Shown: piece by piece, positions 8,075-14,767 of the stretch
How positions within the stretch are numbered: position 1 is the first letter of the stretch
How the letters are laid out: every line of letters begins with the position of its first letter
Virus record (IMG/VR): IMGVR_UViG_3300036780_000100
Coordinates: 1-20,018 of that record
Direction: 5' to 3' (one strand)
DNA from: a virus
Length of the DNA stretch: 20,018 nt
Translations under genes and position numbers: made by a program
Notes under the pieces: generated by a model
Databases searched by the model: none
What the model was told of the DNA's origin: nothing
What the model saw: the letters and a program-made list of their open reading frames with translations, nothing else

Positions 8075-8647
8075 ATGACCGATCTCACCACGCTGACGCT
8101 CGTCGAGCAATTCCTCAGCCCGCCGCTGGGCTCGGGGAATGCCGACGAGCCGGTGCTCGCCGCGCTGATCACCGCGGCGAGCGCCTTCGTGGTGACCTAT
8201 GTCGGCTGGCCGGTACTCTCGGGCTCGTTCACCGAGACCCGCAACGGCACCGGCGGCCGGGTGCTGTCGCTGAAGAACCGGCCGGTGACCGCGGTCAGCA
8301 CGCTGACGATCGACGGCGTGTCGATCCCGCCCTCGTCCGGCTTCGGCACCGCCGGCTATTGGGTGAGCGACGACGGCACGATGCTGCTGCTGCGCGGCCA
8401 TCGCTTCGAGCGCGGCCTCGGCAACGTGACGATCGCCTATACCGCCGGCTACGCGACCGTCCCGGCGGATCTGCAGCAGGCGGTCAACGAGCTCGTCGCG
8501 CTGCGCTTCAAGGAGCGCAAGCATTTCGACCAGGCCGGCGAGACCATCAACGGCGCTCAGGGCACGACCTTCATCGTCAAGGACATGCGCGAGAGCACGC
8601 GCATGGTGCTCGATCGCTATCGGCGCGTCGCGCCGGGCTGGCCGTGA
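8075..8647 (+). CDS. gp6-like head-tail connector protein
   Basis: The protein has 190 residues. The N-terminal half contains helix-rich EPVLAALITAASAFVVTYVGW. The middle is beta-rich with LSLKNRPVTAVSTLTIDGV, GYWVSDDGTMLLLRG and GNVTIAYTAGYATVPADLQQAVNELVALRFKER. The pattern of a small helical domain, an RPV-type strand, an AGY turn and P-DL-QAV helix is typical of phage gp6/gp15-like connector (adaptor) proteins that form the ring under the portal. The start at 8075 lies 21 nt after repeat B and has no clear Shine-Dalgarno; upstream is only the A-rich AATAAAGC. It precedes the gp10-like gene, the standard order. Confidence 0.8.
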   Translation: MTDLTTLTLVEQFLSPPLGSGNADEPVLAALITAASAFVVTYVGWPVLSGSFTETRNGTGGRVLSLKNRPVTAVSTLTIDGVSIPPSSGFGTAGYWVSDDGTMLLLRGHRFERGLGNVTIAYTAGYATVPADLQQAVNELVALRFKERKHFDQAGETINGAQGTTFIVKDMRESTRMVLDRYRRVAPGWP

Positions 8648-8680
8648 TGGAAAAGCGAACTCCCATGCGGCGATGTGTGA

Positions 8681-8728
8681 GCAAAGCCGGCGCGCGAACC
8701 CTCAGCGCGACGGCGTCTTGCGAGCGCG
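8681..8728 (+). repeat. Family 1 palindromic repeat, copy C
   Basis: Arms GCCGGCGCGC (8686-8695) and GCGCGACGGC (8705-8714) pair at 9 of 10 positions around the loop GAACCCTCA. The flanks AGCAAAGCC and CGTCTTGCGA match copies A, E and G closely. An outer 8-bp complementary pair, GCGGCGAT (8667-8674) and ATCGCCGC (8729-8736), encloses the hairpin. The element occupies the spacer before the gp10-like gene. Confidence 0.75.
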
Positions 8729-8756
8729 ATCGCCGCCAACAGGGCAGAGCGAAGCG

Positions 8757-9245
8757 ATGCCCATAACAATCCAGATCACCGGCCAGGAAGCCGTCATCGC
8801 CCGCCTCAAGGCGATGGGCGGCGGCGTGCGCCAGAGCCTGCGCCGCGCCGTCATCGCCTCGGCGATCGACGTGCAGGCACGCTCGCGCCAGAAGCTCGCC
8901 GGCGAGGTGCTGAACGAGCGCACCCATCATCTTCACGATTCGATCCACTTCGAGACGGTGCAGGACGATGCGAGCGGCGTGGTCACGCGCGTCGGCACCG
9001 ACGTCGCCTATGCCGCGTTCTGGGAATACGGCTTCAGCGGCACCGAGAACGTGCGCGAGCATCTGCGCCGCACCTCGGTCGCCTTCGGCCGGCCGATCAC
9101 GCCGGTCGACGTGCTGGTCCGCGCCCATAGCCGTCAGGTCGATCAGGCGCCGCGTTCGTTCCTGCGCAGCGCGCTCGCCGAGCTCGAGCCCGAGATCCGC
9201 GCCCGGATCGAAGCGGCCGTTCACCAGGCGGTGAAGGGGTCTTAG
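8757..9245 (+). CDS. HK97 gp10-like head-tail completion protein
   Basis: The protein has 162 residues from ATG 8757 (MPITIQITGQE). An upstream ATG at 8673 would add 28 residues encoded by repeat C and is rejected as a start. Seen: ITGQEAVIARLKAMGGGVRQ, a basic first helix, the signature-like VGTDVAYAAFWEYGF, and APRSFLRSALAELEPEI near the end. The TDVxYAxFxEYG pattern and the RSFLR segment are typical of the HK97 gp10 / lambda-Z-like tail completion family, which joins the tail to the head connector. It follows the connector gene and precedes the tail terminator-like gene, as expected. The upstream purine patch (GGGCAGAGCGAAG) is a poor ribosome binding site. Confidence 0.85.
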   Translation: MPITIQITGQEAVIARLKAMGGGVRQSLRRAVIASAIDVQARSRQKLAGEVLNERTHHLHDSIHFETVQDDASGVVTRVGTDVAYAAFWEYGFSGTENVREHLRRTSVAFGRPITPVDVLVRAHSRQVDQAPRSFLRSALAELEPEIRARIEAAVHQAVKGS

Positions 9246-9253
9246 ATGCCGCG

Positions 9254-9294
9254 CTCACTCGCAGCCGCCACACCAACCCTACGAGCTCGCGCGG
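9254..9294 (+). repeat. Family 2 repeat, truncated copy c
   Basis: Bases 9254-9280 match 6014-6040 of copy a with a single mismatch, including the whole 17-nt conserved block. After a 4-nt insertion, GCTCGCGCGG (9285-9294) resembles the left arm of copy b. The loop and right arm are missing. It lies immediately before the Shine-Dalgarno of the next gene, in a 59-nt spacer. Confidence 0.65.
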
Positions 9295-9304
9295 GGAAGA
9301 GCGC

Positions 9305-9751
9305 ATGAGCATCATCCGCGAGAACTATTACGCGCCGCTCTTCGCCCTCGTCGCCGCATCCGCGACCTTCAAGATCGCCAGCCGCCGGGTGCGGCTCATG
9401 GAGACGATGGAGGATTCGGAGCTGCCGGCAATCTTCATGTCCGTCGACCACCAGCCGACGACGCCATCGATCAACGAGCCGGCGAAATACAAGCTCGGCG
9501 CCAAGGTCTTCCTCTATTGCGCCGTGCCCGACACCGCCGCCGACACCAAGACCTCGGCCGCGGTCGCGCTCAACGGCCTGATCGACGCGCTCGAGGCGGC
9601 GCTCGAGCCGGCGCCGGGCTTCGGCTCGCAGAATCTCGGCCGCGACGACGTGCAGGGCGCGTGGATCAGCGGCGATGTCGAAGTCTTCGATGCGCCCAAC
9701 GGCACGCGCGCCGCGGCGATCGTCCCCATCCAGATTCACGTCTTTGGCTAG
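9305..9751 (+). CDS. Tail terminator-like minor tail protein
   Basis: The protein has 148 residues; the start is preceded by GGGGAAG at suitable spacing. Seen: a short N-terminal helix (APLFALVAASATFK), a beta strand with SRRVRLMETM, then LPAIFMSVDHQPT, KLGAKVFLYCAV, a long helix (SAAVALNGLIDALEAALEP), and a final strand AAAIVPIQIHVFG. This alpha/beta order and length fit the tail terminator (lambda gpU-like) proteins that cap the tail tube and dock to the head completion ring. Its place between the gp10-like gene and the tail tube region supports this. Sequence motifs alone are weak, so the assignment rests partly on context. Confidence 0.65.
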   Translation: MSIIRENYYAPLFALVAASATFKIASRRVRLMETMEDSELPAIFMSVDHQPTTPSINEPAKYKLGAKVFLYCAVPDTAADTKTSAAVALNGLIDALEAALEPAPGFGSQNLGRDDVQGAWISGDVEVFDAPNGTRAAAIVPIQIHVFG

Positions 9752-9760
9752 GAGGCCATG

Positions 9761-10069
9761 ATGACCACCACGGAACTCACCGAGCAACAGAGGAAAGCGT
9801 TCAAGACGTTCCGCGATCGCTTGGCGGATGCGCGCGCGCTTGCGCATTTCGACCGTGTCGCGCCGGAGCTCGCGCGGCGTCTGGCCAGTCCGCCGAAACT
9901 GCATCCGAAAGACGATCGCGATCCGACCGCGGCGCTCGTCTGGGACTGGTTCAACGCGCATTACCCCGGCTCGCCGGCGAGCGAAGACGCGCTCGTCTGG
10001 GAGGGCCTCGTCGAGGCCGGCGTCCCCAACCTCATCACGGCGCTCGAGCCCGCGAAAGCCGCGAGCTGA
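9761..10069 (+). CDS. Unknown 102-aa protein in the tail module
   Basis: Tandem ATGs occur at 9758 and 9761. AGGAGG at 9750-9755 overlaps the stop of the previous gene and is better spaced for 9761. The product is acidic/basic mixed and mostly helical: TEQQRKAFKTFRDRLADARA, then RRLASPPKLHPKDDRDP, then VWDWFNAHYPG and VWEGLVEAGVPNLITALEP. No family is recognised. It sits between the terminator-like and tail tube genes in a tightly spaced run, so it is probably co-translated with them and tail related, but function cannot be inferred. Confidence 0.7.
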   Translation: MTTTELTEQQRKAFKTFRDRLADARALAHFDRVAPELARRLASPPKLHPKDDRDPTAALVWDWFNAHYPGSPASEDALVWEGLVEAGVPNLITALEPAKAAS

Positions 10070-10098
10070 TCGCCGAGAGCTGAAAGGAGTCATCATCC

Positions 10099-10845
10099 AT
10101 GCCCAACACCATCACCCTCGCGGGGCCGGGCGTGCTCTACGGCACGCGCACCGACGCCTCCGGCACCACCGCCTGCAATTTCGGCAAGGTGAAGAGCGTC
10201 GACCTCGAGATCGCCTTCAACACCAAGGCGCTCACCGGGCAATTCCAGGTGCCGTTCGATTTCTTGCGCGGCATCGCCAAGATCACCGGCAAGGCCAAAG
10301 TCGCGGAGATCTCGACCCTGGCGCTGATGAATCTGTTCTTCGGCGTCAACTCGGCGACCGGCGAGACCTTGGTGCAGTTCCTCGAGCCCGGCGCGATCCC
10401 CGGCTCGTCGACCTACATCGTGACGGTCGCGCAATCGGCGACCTGGGTCGCGACCAAGGAAGTGCTCTATGCCGCGACCGGCCTGCCCTTCACCAAAGTG
10501 GCCAGCGCGCCGGCCGCGGGCGAGTTCAGCGAAGCCGCCGGCGTCTACACCTTCGCCGCGGCCGATGCCGGCAAGGCGGTGCTGATCTCCTACAGCTATA
10601 CGCTCACCGGCGGCTTCAACTTCACCCTGACCAATCAGTTGCAGGGCGACACGCCGACCTTCTCGGTCGACTTCTTCAATACGAAGAACGGCAAGCCGGT
10701 GACGTTGACGCTGCCGTTCTGCACCAGCGACAAGCTCGGGCGCGGCTTCAAGGAGGACGATTTCGTCAATCCCGAATTCGACTTCCAGGTCGGCGCCAAT
10801 GCCGCGGGGGTGTGGCTGATCGAGAACTATCCGCAGCTGAGCTGA
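10099..10845 (+). CDS. Major tail tube protein
   Basis: The protein has 248 residues; AAAGGAG sits 9 nt before the ATG. The sequence is beta-rich with tube-like segments (GKVKSVDLEIAFNTKALTGQ, FDFLRGIAKITGKAKVAEI). A central insertion at about residues 125-180 contains GVYTFAAADAGKAVLISYSY, a pattern common to phage tail tube proteins. The end (KNGKPVTLTLPFCTSDKLG, FDFQVGANAAG) is also strand-rich. Family role: subunits stack into the hexameric tail tube around the tape measure. Position just before the tail assembly chaperones and tape measure is the classic siphovirus order. No sheath gene is visible, which favours a non-contractile tail. Confidence 0.82.
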   Translation: MPNTITLAGPGVLYGTRTDASGTTACNFGKVKSVDLEIAFNTKALTGQFQVPFDFLRGIAKITGKAKVAEISTLALMNLFFGVNSATGETLVQFLEPGAIPGSSTYIVTVAQSATWVATKEVLYAATGLPFTKVASAPAAGEFSEAAGVYTFAAADAGKAVLISYSYTLTGGFNFTLTNQLQGDTPTFSVDFFNTKNGKPVTLTLPFCTSDKLGRGFKEDDFVNPEFDFQVGANAAGVWLIENYPQLS

Positions 10846-10855
10846 GGAGGCGGCG

Positions 10856-11029
10856 ATGGCTGATGACCGTGTCGCGGTGCGCCTGGCGCTCGCGCAGGCG
10901 ATCGACGCCGAGGATCTCGATCCGAAGCTCGCCAAGGCGATCGTGCTCGGCATCTTCGACCAGGCGATGGAGCTGGTCGATGCGGTCGAGCGCTTGGCCG
11001 TCGCGGTCGAGAAGATCGCGGCGCGCTGA
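10856..11029 (+). CDS. Small 57-aa helical protein of the tail module
   Basis: The ORF starts at ATG 10856 with AGGAGG at 10845-10850, overlapping the tail tube stop, and ends at TGA 11027-11029. The product is Ala/Leu/Val/Asp-rich and predicted mostly helical (VAVRLALAQAIDAEDLDPKL, AIVLGIFDQAMELVDAVERL). It has heptad-like hydrophobic spacing in the second half. It fits snugly between the tube gene and the chaperone gene, which starts 18 nt after it. No family is recognised; a tail assembly accessory role is a guess from context. Confidence 0.65.
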   Translation: MADDRVAVRLALAQAIDAEDLDPKLAKAIVLGIFDQAMELVDAVERLAVAVEKIAAR

Positions 11030-11047
11030 TTCAATCAAGGAGGAACG

Positions 11048-11353
11048 ATGACGGACAAACGGGACGAGACCGGCGAGATCGTGCTCGCCGGCGAGACGGT
11101 GAAGATCGCGGCGCTGACCCTCGATCAGCTGCAGGAGGTGCTGCCGGCGCTCGAGCGCCTGACGAACGCGCCCGATGTCGGCGCGCGCATCAAGGAATGC
11201 CGCGCCGTCATCTGCACGGTGACCGGCAAGCCCGATGCCGAGCTCGGCAAGCTGAAGGTCTCGCTCGAGGAGCTGCTCGCCGGCGTGCAGACGATCTGCA
11301 AGGTGGCGGGGCTCGAAGAGGTGGGAAAAAAGCTGGCGGCAAGGAAGGGCTGA
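11048..11353 (+). CDS. Tail assembly chaperone, short form (gpG-like)
   Basis: The protein has 101 residues; the ATG follows AGGAGG. Seen: ETGEIVLAGETVKIAALTLD at the start and a helical body (LQEVLPALERLTN, ELLAGVQTICKVAGLEEV) ending in a basic tail. It lies between the tail tube and tape measure genes, where siphoviruses encode a chaperone pair. Near the 3' end the sequence G GGA AAA (11323-11329), read as GGA AAA in frame, allows a -1 shift into an ORF running to 11646. Family role: the G and GT forms coat the tape measure during tail assembly. Confidence 0.82.
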   Translation: MTDKRDETGEIVLAGETVKIAALTLDQLQEVLPALERLTNAPDVGARIKECRAVICTVTGKPDAELGKLKVSLEELLAGVQTICKVAGLEEVGKKLAARKG

Positions 11354-11646
11354 GCGCGGAGGCTTTCGATTGGCACGCCTTCTACGCCCAGACCTGCGCG
11401 GATACCGGCTGGACCTGGGACGAGGTCGGCCGGCTCACCTTGCCGCGGCATCGCGCGCTCTATCGCGTGTTCCTGCGCCAGCCGCCGGTGCATTGGCTGA
11501 TGGCGGCCTGGGTCGGCTACAGGCCGCCGGCCGACGATGCGGCGCGGCCCGCTTCGGTCGATGTGCGCGCGCTGCTCGACATCATCCCCGGCGCGGAGGG
11601 CAAGCCCAAAGCGCTGACGCTCGACATGTTGGCGGCGTTGTTGTGA
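11048..11646 (+). CDS. Tail assembly chaperone, frameshifted long form (gpGT-like)
   Basis: A -1 shift at 11323-11329 would join the first 94 codons to 105 codons of the overlapping frame (from 11329), giving about 199 residues. The extension begins KAGGKEGLSAEAFDWHAF and includes DTGWTWDEVGRLTLPRHRAL, VHWLMAAWVGY and LLDIIPGAEGKPK. It ends 20 nt before the tape measure start. The extension frame has no convincing start codon or ribosome binding site of its own, which supports frameshift expression. The arrangement parallels lambda G/GT, where the T part contacts the tail tube protein. The shift is inferred from sequence and efficiency is unknown. Confidence 0.75.
11323..11329 (+). other. -1 ribosomal frameshift slippery heptamer
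   Basis: The bases GGGAAAA fall as G GGA AAA relative to the short chaperone frame, the X XXY YYZ pattern for -1 slippage, followed by AAG. The zero frame ends 24 nt later at TGA 11351-11353. Lambda uses the closely related GGGAAAG at the same gene position. Confidence 0.78.
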
Positions 11647-11665
11647 CGGCCGCAGGCGCGTAGCG

Positions 11666-14026
11666 ATGGCCGACGAAGGCATCCAGGTCCTCATCGGCGG
11701 CGAGAACAGCGGCGCGCTCGAATCGATGGCGCAGGTGCGCTACGCGCTGCAGGGCCTGACGGCGCCGCTCCGCGGCGTGCGCGACAATCTCGGCGAGCTG
11801 GCCGAGGCCTTCATCGCCGCCTTCGCGGTCGAGAAGATCGCGCATTTCGTCGATCAGATCACCGAGATGGGCGCGGCGGTCGAGCACGCGACGCACGAGC
11901 TCGGCATGTCGGCCGAGCAGGTCTCGACGCTCAACGTCGCCTTCGAGGCGATGGGCCTCGGCCAGGAAGGCGCGAGCCGCGGCCTCGAGCGCCTCGCCTA
12001 CAACATGAACCAGGCCGCGATCTCGGCGAGCGGCCCCGCGGCGCATGCCTTCCAGGCGCTCGGCATCAGCATGGACGAGCTGAAGTCGATGTCGCTCGAC
12101 CAGGTGATGGCGCGCCTCGCCGACGTGTTCTCGCGCACCGCGGACGGCCCGAACAAGACCGCGATCGCGATCGCCCTCCTCGGGCGCAGCGGCGCTGCGA
12201 TGATCCCGATCCTCGATCAGGGACAGGCCGGGCTCGAGCGCTTTCGCCAGATCGCGCAGGAGACCGGCACCATCATCACCGGCCCGATGGCCGAGGGGAT
12301 GGAGCAGACCGCGATCGCGACCGCGACCTTGGGCGACGCGACCGAGGGTGTCGGGATCACGCTCTACGAGGCGTTCAAGCCGGCGATCGACGCGGTCGTT
12401 AGCGGCCTCACCAGCCTGATCGAAGGCTTCAACAACAGCCTGAAGGCCGGCGGCAATCTCAACACCACGCTCGAGACCATCGTGATCGCCGTCGACCTGG
12501 TCGTCGCCGTCGTCGAGACCTTCGTCAACGGCCTGCGCCAGCTTTGGGATGTCGGCGAGACCGTGCTGCGCGATCTCGGTCAGGCCTGGTCGACGCTCGG
12601 CACGGTGATGAAGGACGTCGTCACCTTCGACTTCGCCGACGTCAAGTCGGATTTCGCCGCCGGCTGGGCCAACATGGCGCAAGTCACGCTGACGGGGCTC
12701 CAGCACATCAAGGACATCGGCCAGAAAGAGATCGACGACATCAAGCAGCTGTTCTCGAATATCGGCCTCGGCGTCGATACCAGCGGCGGCGCCGGCGGCG
12801 CGCGCAGCGGCGGCAGCAAGCCGCAGTTGCCCTCGCTCGGCGGCAACGAGCAGAAGGATCAGCAGCAATCGCTGATCCAGCAGTGGCGCGAGCAGCTGCA
12901 GCAGCGCCAGATCGACGAGCAGAATTTCTTCAAGTCGTCGCAGGCCGAGGAGCTCGCCTATTGGCAGGGCAAGCTCGCGACCGTCAAGGAATACGAGGAG
13001 CAATACGGCCTCACCGAGAAGCAGGCGGCGGCGCTGCATCTCCAGGTGCAGACGCAGATCTACAACCTCGACAAGGAGCAGGCGTCGGAATGGCTCGCCG
13101 CCTATCGCGCCGGCCTCACCGAGCAGCAGGATGCGCTGAAGGAGGAGCTCGCCAACAAGGAGATCGGCGAGGGCGCGTATTACCAGCGCTCGCTTCAGCT
13201 CGCCACCAATTGGCAGCAGCTGATGGCGCAGATCTACGGCAAGGACAGCGCCGAGTATCAGAAAGCGCTGCAGCAAAAGGACCAGCTCGACCGCCAGCAC
13301 GCGGCGCAGGAGCAGCAGGTCTGGCAGAAAGCCGCGACCACGATCTCCAACGCCTTCGACACCATGCTGCGCGGCGTGCTGCAGGGGACGCAGACCTGGC
13401 AGCAGGCGATCGAGCGCCTGGTCGGCAACCTCGTGCTGACGATGATCGAGAATTTCGCCAAGTCGACCATCCAATGGGCGGCGCAGAAGGCCGAGCAGCT
13501 GCTGCTCGAGCAGGCGACCGACACCGCGATCGTCGCCTCGCACACCGCGGCGAATGCCGCCAACACGGCCTCCGATGCCGCGGTGAACATTGGCCCCTCG
13601 GTGCTGAAGCATGCCGGCTCGGCCGCCGCCGCGGTCTACGACGACGTGTCGCAGATTCCCTATGTCGGCTGGGTCCTCGCGCCCCCGGCCGCCGCCGCGG
13701 CCTTCGCCGCGGTCGCCGCCTTCGCGTCCTTCGACGTCGGCGCCTGGAACCTGCCGAGCGACATGATCGCGCAGGTGCATCAAGGCGAGATGATCCTCCC
13801 GGCCGATGTCGCCGGCCAGGTGCGCGGCGGCGGCAGCATCGCCTCTTTCGCATCGGGCGCCGGGAGCGCCGGCGGCGGCGGTGGCGTGCAAGTCGTCCAG
13901 AATCTCACCATCAGCACCATGGACGGCGCCTCGGTGACGGCGCATGCGCAGCGCTTCGCCCCGGTCTATGCGCGGGCCGTCGTTCAGCAGCTGGAGCGCA
14001 GTCCCTCGGCGCGGGGGAAGTTTTGA
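11666..14026 (+). CDS. Tape measure protein
   Basis: The protein has 786 residues. The start (MADEGIQVLIGGENSGALES) follows a poor Shine-Dalgarno and probably depends on coupling to the chaperone frame ending 20 nt upstream. Seen: helical regions throughout, hydrophobic segments at about 272-290 and 668-688, and a Gln/Glu-rich coiled-coil region at about 390-560 (LIQQWREQLQQRQIDEQNFF). The C-terminal signature (GAWNLPSDMIAQVHQGEMIL, then PADVAGQVR and a Gly/Ser stretch) is characteristic of alphaproteobacterial phage tape measures. It sets tail length and is ejected with the DNA. At the usual ~1.5 angstrom per residue it predicts a tail near 115-120 nm. Confidence 0.9.
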   Translation: MADEGIQVLIGGENSGALESMAQVRYALQGLTAPLRGVRDNLGELAEAFIAAFAVEKIAHFVDQITEMGAAVEHATHELGMSAEQVSTLNVAFEAMGLGQEGASRGLERLAYNMNQAAISASGPAAHAFQALGISMDELKSMSLDQVMARLADVFSRTADGPNKTAIAIALLGRSGAAMIPILDQGQAGLERFRQIAQETGTIITGPMAEGMEQTAIATATLGDATEGVGITLYEAFKPAIDAVVSGLTSLIEGFNNSLKAGGNLNTTLETIVIAVDLVVAVVETFVNGLRQLWDVGETVLRDLGQAWSTLGTVMKDVVTFDFADVKSDFAAGWANMAQVTLTGLQHIKDIGQKEIDDIKQLFSNIGLGVDTSGGAGGARSGGSKPQLPSLGGNEQKDQQQSLIQQWREQLQQRQIDEQNFFKSSQAEELAYWQGKLATVKEYEEQYGLTEKQAAALHLQVQTQIYNLDKEQASEWLAAYRAGLTEQQDALKEELANKEIGEGAYYQRSLQLATNWQQLMAQIYGKDSAEYQKALQQKDQLDRQHAAQEQQVWQKAATTISNAFDTMLRGVLQGTQTWQQAIERLVGNLVLTMIENFAKSTIQWAAQKAEQLLLEQATDTAIVASHTAANAANTASDAAVNIGPSVLKHAGSAAAAVYDDVSQIPYVGWVLAPPAAAAAFAAVAAFASFDVGAWNLPSDMIAQVHQGEMILPADVAGQVRGGGSIASFASGAGSAGGGGGVQVVQNLTISTMDGASVTAHAQRFAPVYARAVVQQLERSPSARGKF

Positions 14027-14031
14027 TGACT

Positions 14032-14085
14032 AGCGAAGCAACGGCGCCGCGCGAATCGTTAGCGCGGCGCCTGCATGCGAAGCGT
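14032..14085 (+). repeat. Family 1 palindromic repeat, copy D
   Basis: A perfect 10-bp stem, GGCGCCGCGC (14043-14052) and GCGCGGCGCC (14062-14071), encloses loop GAATCGTTA. The left flank is AGCGAAGC and the right flank CTGCATGCGAAGC. It ends 22 nt before the next ATG. Its loop and right flank match copy B, while the arms have exchanged bases on both sides and stay complementary. Confidence 0.8.
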
Positions 14086-14093
14086 TAAAAGCG

Positions 14094-14687
14094 ATGACCA
14101 TTCCGGTCTTTCCCGCGCTGCCCGGTCTCGCTTTCCCGGTCGACCGCAAGCCGGCGAGCGCGACGGTGCTGCAGAAGACGAGCTCGGGCAAGAAGAGCGC
14201 GCTGCAACTCTATACCTTTCCCGAATATCAATACACGCTCGACATCGAGGTGCTGCGCCAGTTCGCGAGCTTCACCGAGTGGGCGACCTTCGTCGGCTTC
14301 GTCAACAGCCTGCAGGGCCAGGGCAACGTCTTCTATTTCGACGATCCCGACGACGACAGCGTCGCCGATCAGGCGACCGGCACCGGCGACGGCACGACCA
14401 CGGCGTTCCAGCTTGTGCGCACGATCGGTGGCTTCGCCGAGCCGATCCAGAGCATCAACGGCACGCCCACGATCATGCTCGACGGCACGCCGACCGCCGC
14501 GTTCACGCTCGGCAATACCGGCATCGTCACCTTCGCCAGCGCGCCCGGCGCGGGAGTCGCGATCACCTGGACCGGCAATTACTACTGGCTGTGCCGGCTC
14601 GACGCCGACGATGCGGTGAAGTTCTCGAAGTTCGCCAGCGGTCGCTGGTCGGTCAAGCAGATCAGCTTCACGACGGAGAAGCAGTAG
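14094..14687 (+). CDS. DUF2460-like distal tail protein
   Basis: The protein has 197 residues. Seen: FPALPGLAFPVDRKP at the N-terminus, KKSALQLYTFPEYQYTLDIE, a helix with WATFVGFVNSLQGQGNVFYF, then GTGDGTTTAFQLVRTIGG, IMLDGTPTAAFTLG, VTFASAPGAGVAITWTGNYY and FSKFASGRWSVKQISF. This series matches the DUF2460 family, which includes gene transfer agent distal tail proteins. It heads the tail-tip block and precedes DUF2163, NlpC/P60 and the large tip protein, the same order as in gene transfer agents. The ATG at 14094 has no Shine-Dalgarno; upstream is repeat D followed by GTTAAAAGCG. Role: a hub at the tube end that organises the baseplate. Confidence 0.85.
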   Translation: MTIPVFPALPGLAFPVDRKPASATVLQKTSSGKKSALQLYTFPEYQYTLDIEVLRQFASFTEWATFVGFVNSLQGQGNVFYFDDPDDDSVADQATGTGDGTTTAFQLVRTIGGFAEPIQSINGTPTIMLDGTPTAAFTLGNTGIVTFASAPGAGVAITWTGNYYWLCRLDADDAVKFSKFASGRWSVKQISFTTEKQ

Positions 14688-14702
14688 ATGCTGCGCCGCG
14701 CG

Positions 14703-14757
14703 CCGTCGCAAGACGCCGCCTCGCTGAATTCGCTCGCCGGCTTTGCTGGCGCGCGTC
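14703..14757 (-). repeat. Family 1 palindromic repeat, copy E (reversed)
   Basis: Read on the minus strand it carries AGCAAAGCC, a shortened loop GAATTCA and CGTCTTGCGA, matching copies A and C in order. Its arms, GCCGCCTCGC (14715-14724) and GCTCGCCGGC (14732-14741), pair at about 7 of 10 positions, the weakest stem of the set. It fills the spacer between the DUF2460 and DUF2163 genes. Confidence 0.7.
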
Positions 14758-14767
14758 GGGGGCACCG

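Noticed and set aside
11197-11646. Frame 11197-11646 as an independent gene
   Set aside because: Its first part overlaps the short chaperone in a different frame and has no plausible start; a -1 frameshift explains the later part.
11647-11665. Possible eighth family 1 fragment (GGCGCGTAGCG) before the tape measure start
   Set aside because: Only about 10 bases resemble the left flank and no arm or loop is present, which is within chance for this composition.
14026-14088. 20-codon ORF overlapping the tape measure stop by ATGA
   Set aside because: It lies wholly inside repeat copy D, so the open frame is better explained as repeat sequence than as a gene.
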